Positions 24,336-30,290 of a stretch of DNA of 30,290 bases are shown here, piece after piece. Source of the stretch: an uncultured Chlorobiota bacterium (lineage in GTDB: Bacteria; Bacteroidota; Bacteroidia; Bacteroidales; JAADGE01); the NCBI GenBank assembly GCA_947311265.1, contig CAMZKQ010000095.1:1-30290 (forward strand). Direction: 5' to 3'. The position numbers and the translations under genes were made by a program. The notes beneath the pieces are model-generated. The model had not been told where the DNA came from. It saw only the letters and a list, made by a program, of their open reading frames with translations, and searched no databases. Position 1 is the first letter of the stretch. Every line of letters starts with the position of its first letter.

Positions 24336-25169
24336 ATGCCAGAAGTAGGACAGTACAGCAACCTAGTTGCAATAAGAGAAACAGATTCAGGAATGTATTT
24401 AGATGCTGGCGAATTAGGCGAAATACTATTGCCCGGGAGGTACTTCCCACCCCGATTTTCGCCCGGCGACGACCTGGAAGTTTTTATATACAGAGATTCC
24501 GAAGACAGGCTAGTAGCCACAACCTTAGAACCTTACGCCAAAGCTGGCGATTTTGCCCTGCTCAACTGCAAAGCCACCACAAAGTTCGGGGCATTCTTAG
24601 ATTGGGGCTTGCCCAAAGACCTACTTGTCCCCTTTCGGGAACAAAAAGAAGATATGCAAGAAGGCGAAGCCTACTTCGTTTATGTTTACCTAGACGATGA
24701 AACAGGACGACTTGCTGCCTCCTCCAAAGTAGATAAATTTTTGGATAATATCCCACCTGAGTATCAGGAAAATGAAGAAGTGAACTTAATTATTTATGCA
24801 AAAACAGACTTGGGCTACAAAGCAGTAATCAACAATACGCACGTGGGTTTACTTTTTCATAGCGATGTTTTAGGCAAAAAACCAATACGAGGCAAAACAA
24901 TAAGAGGCTATATATTAAAAGTTAGAGAGGACGGAAAAATAGATGTCCGCTTACAAAAAAGTGGTTTTGCTAATATGGATAGCTTCTCTAAAACCATAAT
25001 GGAAATACTTGCTCAAAACGAAGGCTTCTTGGCCATTGGCGATAAAAGTAGCCCTGATGCCATTTTTAGTACTTTCGGCATGAGTAAGAAAAACTTTAAA
25101 AAAGCAGCAGGTAGCCTCTATAAAAAACGACTTATTTTAATTGAAAAAGGGGCAATAAAAATGGTATAA
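24336..25169 (+). CDS. CvfB-like S1 RNA-binding-domain protein
   Basis: A soluble RNA-binding protein, 277 residues from the ATG at 24336; a GTG at 24321 would add five residues. It shows the CvfB layout: tandem S1-type OB folds (VAIRETDSGMYLDAGELGEILLP near the start; DFALLNCKATTKFGAFLDWGLPKDLLVPF in the second; YKAVINNTHVGLLFHSDV in the third) and a C-terminal winged helix (FSTFGMSKKNFKKAAGSLYKKRLI). In Staphylococcus and other bacteria CvfB affects expression of virulence or surface genes; the target here is unknown. It is cytoplasmic. Confidence 0.9.
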   Translation: MPEVGQYSNLVAIRETDSGMYLDAGELGEILLPGRYFPPRFSPGDDLEVFIYRDSEDRLVATTLEPYAKAGDFALLNCKATTKFGAFLDWGLPKDLLVPFREQKEDMQEGEAYFVYVYLDDETGRLAASSKVDKFLDNIPPEYQENEEVNLIIYAKTDLGYKAVINNTHVGLLFHSDVLGKKPIRGKTIRGYILKVREDGKIDVRLQKSGFANMDSFSKTIMEILAQNEGFLAIGDKSSPDAIFSTFGMSKKNFKKAAGSLYKKRLILIEKGAIKMV

Positions 25170-25252
25170 AAATAACCGACTGGATATAATAAAAGCTAAA
25201 AAAAAAAGGTTTTAAATATACGGATTACTACCTTATGCCTTTACGATACTAT

Positions 25253-25717
25253 ATGATGAGAAACTTTACCATTACTTTACTACTTAGTTTTATTTTTTCA
25301 GGAAACCTAGTTGCTCAAACAGAGTGGAAATGGGACTCTCACAACATTGCATTCTCTACTCCCGAAAATTTTAAAGTATCCACCAACAACGATAACATTT
25401 TCCAAGCCGAGAACAATGAAATATCGCTAACCATTGCACCTTGGCAAGACAAAGCGGTGAACGATGCTACCATAGTTGATGCCCTTGTAAAATTAGCTGC
25501 CGACATGGCCTACGACGATATAACCGATGCCAGAAAACTAGCATTTGAGAAATTCTCGGGCTACGGAATTAATGGCAAAAAAGGGGAGGATAATGCGGCC
25601 ATTTTAATTCTAATTAATACAGAAAGTAGCTCGAATATTGTAGTTATTATTGCCTATAGCGTTGCAGCAGAAAAATCAGCATCTGAAATTTTAAGCAGTT
25701 TGCATTCTATAAAATAG
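25253..25717 (+). CDS. Exported protein of unknown function
   Basis: An exported protein of about 154 residues. I chose the ATG at 25253, which gives a clean signal peptide (MMRNFTITLLLSFIFSGNLVAQ); an upstream ATG at 25235 adds six residues before it. The mature part opens with EWKWDSHNIAFSTPENFKV and has alternating strands and helices with a repeated A-A-E/D composition. I recognise no domain. It follows the CvfB-like gene by about 83 bases and may be co-transcribed with it. Confidence 0.65.
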   Translation: MMRNFTITLLLSFIFSGNLVAQTEWKWDSHNIAFSTPENFKVSTNNDNIFQAENNEISLTIAPWQDKAVNDATIVDALVKLAADMAYDDITDARKLAFEKFSGYGINGKKGEDNAAILILINTESSSNIVVIIAYSVAAEKSASEILSSLHSIK

Positions 25718-25816
25718 TAAAACTACGTATAAAAAAATACGACTAAATATGCAACTATTTCCTTATAAAGGGTCATAGTAAAGCAAATTTACAAGTTAAG
25801 TTTTTTTATTAAAAAG

Positions 25817-25847
25817 TTGTTATTAAATAGCTTTCTTTATAGCTTTG
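25817..25847 (+). promoter_or_regulatory. Bacteroidota-type promoter upstream of the 25893 gene
   Basis: TTG (25817-25819) is 20 bases upstream of TAGCTTTG (25840-25847), which matches TAnnTTTG. The start codon is 45 bases downstream. This is one of the better promoter matches in the window. Confidence 0.55.
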
Positions 25848-25892
25848 CATATCATATAAAAACAAATTTATAACTTTTACAATTAAAAACTT

Positions 25893-26570
25893 ATGAAGAG
25901 AATTACATTTATCATTTTACTATTTACAACAATAAGCGTTACTGCCCAAACAGAATTGCATACTGACAACCTTATAGCTAATGCCGGAGGGGGGGTAAGA
26001 GTAACCGAAATACACGCAAAACCAGTATCTGCAAAAGGCTCTATTTATTATTATGATTATTACCTCCCGGGAGGTTTTACACTATACTCTGGCGAAGTAT
26101 TTTCAAAGGCAACTATTCGCTACAATTTAAAAAATCAAGTTGTTGAAATGCAGCTAACAGATGGTACAGTAAAAAAAGTAGGGATAGGCGACATTGCTAA
26201 ATTAGATATTTCAGGAATACAGTTCGTCAATTGTGCTGGCTACAAAGATGCAGATGCAGGCACTGGCTTCTTTGAAGTTATAGCATCTGGTAAAGCCAAG
26301 CTACTAAAAAAAACAGATTTGAACTTGTTAGATGCCAATTATAATGCAGCTTTGGCCTCGGGTTCTAGGGCGGCAACTTATGTTAAAAATACAAAATACT
26401 TTGTTGAAACCGATAATACTGTGAAACCTTTTAAGCCAAGAAAAAGAAAAGTGCTAAAATTGTTTCCAAGTAAAAAAGCAGAATTAGCAGCATTCATAAA
26501 AGAACATAAATTAAAAGTTAGAAAAGAAGCCGATTTAGCAAAAGTATTCGACTACTACAATTCGTTATAA
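25893..26570 (+). CDS. Exported protein of unknown function with basic C-terminal helix motif
   Basis: A 225-residue exported protein with a signal peptide (MKRITFIILLFTTISVTAQ). The mature N-terminal part is beta-rich (YYDYYLPGGFTLYSGEVF, then VVEMQLTDGTVKKVGIGDI). The C-terminus has a lysine-rich pattern, KRKVLKLFPSKKAELAAFIKEHKLK followed by EADLAKVFDYYNSL, that I have seen ending many Bacteroidota exported proteins of unknown role. No enzyme motif is present. It has its own promoter and a terminator 21 bases after the stop, so it is probably monocistronic. Confidence 0.7.
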   Translation: MKRITFIILLFTTISVTAQTELHTDNLIANAGGGVRVTEIHAKPVSAKGSIYYYDYYLPGGFTLYSGEVFSKATIRYNLKNQVVEMQLTDGTVKKVGIGDIAKLDISGIQFVNCAGYKDADAGTGFFEVIASGKAKLLKKTDLNLLDANYNAALASGSRAATYVKNTKYFVETDNTVKPFKPRKRKVLKLFPSKKAELAAFIKEHKLKVRKEADLAKVFDYYNSL

Positions 26571-26590
26571 ATTATACAAATAGAAACAGT

Positions 26591-26617
26591 AAAAAGCCTA
26601 CTTTTGTAGGCTTTTTT
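26591..26617. terminator. Bidirectional terminator after the 25893 gene
   Basis: AAAAAGCCTAC (26591-26601) pairs perfectly with GTAGGCTTTTT (26606-26616) over a TTTT loop, followed by one more T. The A-run and T-run on either side make it usable in both directions, but the only gene ending nearby is on the plus strand. It ends 16 bases before the GTG start of the next gene. The loop region contains TACTTTTG, matching the -7 promoter consensus. Confidence 0.88.
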
Positions 26618-26632
26618 ATTTACAAAAAAAAG

Positions 26633-27472
26633 GTGAAATACTTCCCATTTATATGCCTTGCCCTAACGCCTATTTTACTGCTTTCGCAAACCATAGAAGA
26701 AACCCAAAAATATGCCCACGCCCTTTTTCAAAATAAAAATTATGCAGCAGCCTTAAAACAGTCCGAGCGAGTAATTTTTTTCTCCGATACTAATATAAAT
26801 GTCTCCATTTTTGCCTTGGCAGGAAATAGTGCTTTTGAGCTAAGCCGTTTTCAGCTGGCTTTTGAGTACTACGAAAAATCTGTTTTCTTTGCAAAAAATG
26901 ATAGCCTAAAAAACGATTTTAGGCTAAGAAAAGCAAAATGCAAAATGGCATTAAAAAGCTATGATGCTGCCCTAAACGCACTAGAAAAAATACCATCTTC
27001 CAATAACTTACTACTCGCCCGAAGAGTCCTTTTTTATAAAGCAGTATGCTACTTTGGCAAAGACAACTACAAATTAGCCGAAGAGCATTTTTTGCAACTC
27101 ATACCAAAGGGAACAAGCGAGCATCAAAAAATTAAAGCCATTTTTGCAAGGCAGCGAAAGTTTAAACACCCCAAAGACAAAACCGCCATCTGGCTTAGTG
27201 CCATACTCCCCGGAGCAGGGCAATTATATGCTGGCGATTTTCGGAATGCCCTCAATTCGCCCACTTTACTCGCCATTATAGCCTACTCCGGAGTTCGTGT
27301 TGCTACTACTTACTCCATTTTTGATGCCATTATTGCAGTATTTCCGTGGTACTGGCGATACTACATGGGTGGTATTCAAGAGGCCAAGTTTGCGGCTCAG
27401 CAAAAAAGAAACCATCGGAAAGAAGCCGCTTTTGCAAAAATTATTTTGCAAATAGAAAGGGCTAAAAAATAG
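26633..27472 (+). CDS. Exported TPR-containing protein with C-terminal membrane segments, GTG start
   Basis: A 279-residue protein starting at GTG, chosen because it opens a clean signal peptide (VKYFPFICLALTPILLLSQT). Residues ~20-165 carry degenerate tetratricopeptide helices (YAHALFQNKNYAAALKQSE, then LAGNSAFELSRFQLAFEYYEKSVFFA). From about 185 the sequence becomes membrane-like (IWLSAILPGAGQLYAGDFRNALN), a glycine-rich motif seen in small Bacteroidota membrane proteins, followed by hydrophobic stretches to about 240. No enzyme motif is present. The role may be assembly or scaffolding at the inner membrane, but this is inference. Confidence 0.65.
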   Translation: MKYFPFICLALTPILLLSQTIEETQKYAHALFQNKNYAAALKQSERVIFFSDTNINVSIFALAGNSAFELSRFQLAFEYYEKSVFFAKNDSLKNDFRLRKAKCKMALKSYDAALNALEKIPSSNNLLLARRVLFYKAVCYFGKDNYKLAEEHFLQLIPKGTSEHQKIKAIFARQRKFKHPKDKTAIWLSAILPGAGQLYAGDFRNALNSPTLLAIIAYSGVRVATTYSIFDAIIAVFPWYWRYYMGGIQEAKFAAQQKRNHRKEAAFAKIILQIERAKK

Positions 27473-27600
27473 GCACTTAAAAAACAGTCGAAAATTTACT
27501 CTTTCTGCTAAAATTGTATATTTTTACAAAATACTTAGATGGAACTAACGCTTTATAGAATTAGTAGTACCTCAAATTTAACTTTTAAAACATCTACCTT

Positions 27601-28005
27601 ATGAAATCGAAATTAACAACTGCAAGCCTCATTTTATTTAGCATTTCAATATTCTTTTCCTGTGGGAAAAAAATGCGAGCTAGCTCTTATGAAGGCAGCC
27701 TATGGACAGTATCAACCATTGATATTGAAAACAATAAAAAAAGCGAAAAGCTAGATGCCAAAACACTTGTTGCCGAATTGCTCAAAAATACAAGCCTACG
27801 CCTTATGCCCCAAGGGCAATATGCTATGACCTATGGTACTGTAAACGAAGTGGGGACTTGGGAAGCTACAAATGGGATTCCTACATCATTAACTTCAAAT
27901 TATGCCCGAAAATGGGAAATATCCAACTTTACACCAACGACTTTATCCCTCTCTTCTAAAAACAGCATTGGTACAATTAAATTTTCGTTTAAAAAGTCTA
28001 ATTAG
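27601..28005 (+). CDS. Lipoprotein with lipocalin-like domain
   Basis: A 134-residue lipoprotein. The signal peptide ends at the lipobox IFFSC with C21 as the lipidated residue, followed by GKKMRASS. The mature part has the pattern of a small beta-barrel of the lipocalin-like (Lipocalin_4/DUF4923) type: SLWTVSTIDIEN opens it, LRLMPQGQYAMTYG and VGTWEATNG lie in the middle, and WEISNFTPTTLSLSS is near the end. Such proteins in Bacteroidota are usually of unknown function. The 128-base gap upstream has no clear promoter. Confidence 0.7.
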   Translation: MKSKLTTASLILFSISIFFSCGKKMRASSYEGSLWTVSTIDIENNKKSEKLDAKTLVAELLKNTSLRLMPQGQYAMTYGTVNEVGTWEATNGIPTSLTSNYARKWEISNFTPTTLSLSSKNSIGTIKFSFKKSN

Positions 28006-28132
28006 GGCTAATAAAAGGGCTAACCTTAAAATAGAATATTGTATAATCTGCTGGTTTGTAGGTTATTATAGTTTTGTGTAAATGCAGGAAACAAAAAACA
28101 CAAAAAATGTTTCTTGGTGTAAACTATTTTTA

Positions 28133-28140
28133 TACATTTG
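28133..28140 (+). promoter_or_regulatory. Possible -7 element (TACATTTG) for the TetR gene
   Basis: TACATTTG matches TAnnTTTG, and a TTG at 28114-28116 lies 16 bases upstream as a marginal -33 element. The -7 element ends 4 bases before the GTG at 28145, which would make the transcript nearly leaderless and exclude an upstream ATG at 28082. Confidence 0.35.
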
Positions 28141-28144
28141 CAGC

Positions 28145-28768
28145 GTGGACGAGAAATTGAAAAATATACTAGATACAATGTGCGATATTTACAGAAAATA
28201 TGGCATAAAAAGTATAACCATGAACGATGCTGCACGAGAAAATGGCATTTCTAAAAAAACACTCTATAAGTATGTGAGCGATAAAGCAGACTTAGTAAAA
28301 AGTACCACTCGTTATGGTTTTGAAAAGCACATTTCCCAAATGAACGCCATCTCAAAATCATCAAACTCTGCAATTGAAGATTTTTTCGAACTTTATAAAG
28401 TTATAGGAATAATAATGGCAGAGTACAACCCAGCTATAGATTATGATATGGCAAAATATTACCCTCAAATTTTTAAAGAAATGCAAGCCACTAAATCTAA
28501 AATGGTTTATGATTTTACATTTCAAAACTTAGAAAAAGGGATAAAATCGGGGGTTTATATTGCAGATTTAGACAAAATTCTTATTGCCAAGCAACAGGCA
28601 CTGCTTATCTCTAGTACAATTGATAACAAAGTAGTTTCCTACAAAGACTTCTTGAATAAAGCGGCTGTTATTACCCGATTTACTTACCATCTTAGGGCAA
28701 TTTGTAATACCAAAGGCTTAAAAATATTAGAGCAAAAACTCAACGAACTAAAAATATTGAGCAAATAG
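28145..28768 (+). CDS. TetR-family transcriptional regulator
   Basis: A 207-residue regulator taken from the GTG at 28145; an in-frame ATG at 28082 would add 21 residues not matching the family. The N-terminal helix EKLKNILDTMCDIYRKYGIK leads to the helix-turn-helix SITMNDAARENGISKKTLYKYVSDKADLV (~23-51), and the remaining helices form the ligand/dimer domain. TetR proteins usually repress neighbouring transport genes, and here the next gene, 48 bases downstream, is a TolC-type channel, which suggests control of an efflux system. No clear operator palindrome was found upstream. Confidence 0.88.
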   Translation: MDEKLKNILDTMCDIYRKYGIKSITMNDAARENGISKKTLYKYVSDKADLVKSTTRYGFEKHISQMNAISKSSNSAIEDFFELYKVIGIIMAEYNPAIDYDMAKYYPQIFKEMQATKSKMVYDFTFQNLEKGIKSGVYIADLDKILIAKQQALLISSTIDNKVVSYKDFLNKAAVITRFTYHLRAICNTKGLKILEQKLNELKILSK

Positions 28769-28816
28769 CATAAATTTAGAATATATCAGGGTAAAAATAA
28801 AAATTAGATAAAAATA

Positions 28817-30181
28817 ATGAGAGCAAAAATAGTTTTAAGCATAATTATAACCATGGGGCAACTTTCTTCTTTTGCCCAAAACGACTCAATAAATTTTGAA
28901 AAATTGACTCTAAAAGCAGCCCAAAATTACGCCATAAAGCACAATGCCGAAACAAAAAATGCCGCAATTGACATCAAAATAGCAAAACAACAAAAGTGGG
29001 AAACCACCGCAATGGGCTTGCCACAATTCTCTATAAAAGGCAGCTACCAATACATTTTTGATGTGCCAGTAATGGAGCTACAAGCCATGACGTTTATACC
29101 CAACCCTGCCGACCCTAATAACCCGTTTAACCATACCCATGGTGTTTCTACAGCAGAGCTAGAACTCGGCAAAGAGTCCTCGGCAACGGTAGATTTTACA
29201 GTCAGCCAACTCCTCTTTAGTGGCGAATATATCGTCGGGCTGAAAGCCGCAAAAATATACATGAACCTTTCCCAGAAAGGTTTGCAAAAAAAAGAACACG
29301 AAATAAAAGAAAATGTAGCAAAAACCTACCACCTTATATTAATCGCCGAAGAAAGCCTAAAAGTACTAGACTCTGTACAAGTAAACTTGGAAAAATTACT
29401 CAACGAAACAACACAACTTCAAAAAGCAGGCTTTGCAGAAAATACCGATGTACAGCAACTGGCCTTAAATGTAAAAAATGCCGAAAATTCAATAATCTCA
29501 TTCAAAAAGCAAAAAGCAGTACTTTACCGCTTGCTAAAATTTCAGGTAGGTATTGCCGCTAACCAAGAAATAAAACTAGAAGCCAACCTTTCGGACATTG
29601 CTAAAAATGCCGAAACGGCATCGCTTGCAGCGAACAACTTTAACCCCGCAAGCACGCCAGATATGCAGCTTCTTGAGGTACAAGAACAACTCTCCGAGCT
29701 TACATTACAGCGAGAAAGAGCTACATTTTTACCATCAGTATTTGCATTTTATAGGCATCAAGAACAAATTAATGCCGCTGCATTTAACTTCAACCCGCCA
29801 GATGTAATCGGAGTTACACTAGAAATACCCGTTTTTAGTAGCGGGAAACGCTGGTCGCGCGTGCAGCAAAAAAAGTTGGATTTGATAAAACTTCAAAACT
29901 CTAAAAACCAAGCAGAACAGGGTTTAAATCTAGAGTTTTTGCAAATACAAAGCGACTACTTAGCAGCTGCAAGTACGCTTTCTAACCAATCAGAAAGCAA
30001 AGCACTCTCAAAGCAAATTTATGAGAATACGCTAACTAAATACAAAGCAGGAACAGGGTCCAGTATGCAACTAACACAAGCCCAAACGCAATATTTTCAG
30101 TCCCTTTCGGGATATTACCAAGCACTAGGCAACCTGCTCGATAAGGAGGTGAAAATAAAAAGTTTATTAAATTTATACTAA
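28817..30181 (+). CDS. TolC-family outer-membrane efflux channel
   Basis: The outer-membrane part of a tripartite efflux or type I secretion system, 454 residues. A signal peptide (MRAKIVLSIIITMGQLSSFAQ) is followed by two OEP repeats: LTLKAAQNYAIKHNAETKNAAIDIKIAKQQ opens the first and TPDMQLLEVQEQLSELTLQRERATFLPSVFAFY the second. The conserved FSSGKRWSRVQQKKL and the final TKYKAGTGSSMQLTQAQTQYF are typical of TolC. It follows the TetR gene and would be expected to precede the membrane-fusion and RND-pump genes, which lie beyond the window if present. Confidence 0.93.
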   Translation: MRAKIVLSIIITMGQLSSFAQNDSINFEKLTLKAAQNYAIKHNAETKNAAIDIKIAKQQKWETTAMGLPQFSIKGSYQYIFDVPVMELQAMTFIPNPADPNNPFNHTHGVSTAELELGKESSATVDFTVSQLLFSGEYIVGLKAAKIYMNLSQKGLQKKEHEIKENVAKTYHLILIAEESLKVLDSVQVNLEKLLNETTQLQKAGFAENTDVQQLALNVKNAENSIISFKKQKAVLYRLLKFQVGIAANQEIKLEANLSDIAKNAETASLAANNFNPASTPDMQLLEVQEQLSELTLQRERATFLPSVFAFYRHQEQINAAAFNFNPPDVIGVTLEIPVFSSGKRWSRVQQKKLDLIKLQNSKNQAEQGLNLEFLQIQSDYLAAASTLSNQSESKALSKQIYENTLTKYKAGTGSSMQLTQAQTQYFQSLSGYYQALGNLLDKEVKIKSLLNLY

Positions 30182-30244
30182 GCACATGACCATTTTTTAA
30201 GGTAACAAAAATAGAATACTGATTACTATGACTGTTATGATAAT

Positions 30245-30273
30245 TTATGATTTTTTTATCTGCAAAATCATAA
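30245..30273. repeat. Perfect 10-bp inverted repeat near the window end
   Basis: TTATGATTTT (30245-30254) and AAAATCATAA (30264-30273) form a perfect inverted repeat with a 9-base spacer, 64 bases after the TolC stop. No T-run follows the second arm, so it is a poor terminator; it could be a regulatory hairpin or operator for the next gene. The DNA from 30182 to 30290 has no recognisable gene, although a short frame from 30228 stays open to the end. Confidence 0.4.
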
Positions 30274-30290
30274 TAATTATAAAAAATAAG

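Noticed and set aside
28005..28045. Repeated AGGGCTAA after the lipoprotein gene as a terminator
   Set aside because: The two copies are direct, not inverted, so they cannot form a terminator stem; two 8-base copies are too short to be called a repeat element.
30228..30290. Possible new gene start at 30228
   Set aside because: The 21-codon frame is isoleucine-rich with no family signature and runs off the window; the DNA is very AT-rich and contains an inverted repeat, so it is likely non-coding.
1..30290. Mobile elements, CRISPR arrays, tRNA genes, toxin-antitoxin or phage modules
   Set aside because: No transposase, integrase, regular spacer-repeat array, tRNA-like cloverleaf or phage gene was seen; the XRE gene's neighbours do not look like a toxin.

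Overview
The window looks like chromosomal DNA from a member of the Bacteroidota with low GC content. The evidence is a subtilisin-like protease ending in a type IX secretion (T9SS) sorting domain, a DUF5686 protein with a carboxypeptidase-like N-domain, a DUF1573 protein, a 35-residue ribosomal protein bTHX, many signal peptides ending in 'AQ', and several TAnnTTTG -7 promoter elements. No tRNA, rRNA, CRISPR array, insertion sequence, prophage or integrase was seen. Most genes are chromosomal housekeeping or cell-envelope functions, and no gene-free stretch is longer than about 215 bases.

Layout. 1-4180 (+): the 3' end of an outer-membrane barrel gene, endonuclease III, a YfiR-like/SpoIIE phosphatase gene split by a frameshift in an A9 tract, a SAM-dependent O-methyltransferase, and bTHX followed by a terminator. 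4252-5802 (+): an exported amidohydrolase-fold protein that has lost all recognisable metal ligands and is fused to a SnoaL/NTF2-like domain. 5839-7955 (-): a metallo-beta-lactamase hydrolase, an FtsB/DivIC protein and a prohibitin. 8166-10978: a Nudix hydrolase and a FecCD permease (+) meeting hemA (-) with a 6-base overlap. 11185-12629: a TPM-domain membrane protein and a small unknown gene (+), converging with a DUF1573 protein (-) whose terminator lies inside the coding end of the small gene. 12842-14845 (+): the secreted S8 protease, overlapping by 11 bases the end of sbcC (-). 14835-22638 (-): XRE regulator, DUF4442 hotdog protein, exported beta-helix protein, DUF5686 protein and sbcC, closely spaced and possibly one transcription unit. 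22772-25169: a DCC-type thiol protein (-) divergent from a MoxR ATPase and a CvfB-like S1 protein (+). 25253-28005 (+): four exported proteins or lipoproteins, mostly of unknown function. 28145-30181 (+): a TetR regulator and a TolC-type outer-membrane channel, probably the start of an efflux operon that continues past the window.

No obviously new multi-gene system (defence island, biosynthetic cluster, mobile element) was found. The observations most worth a second look are the poly-A frameshift joining a periplasmic YfiR-like sensor to a SpoIIE phosphatase, the metal-less amidohydrolase-SnoaL fusion, a terminator hairpin whose loop contains a -7 promoter motif, and a small operon pairing an XRE regulator with a hotdog protein and a surface beta-helix protein.
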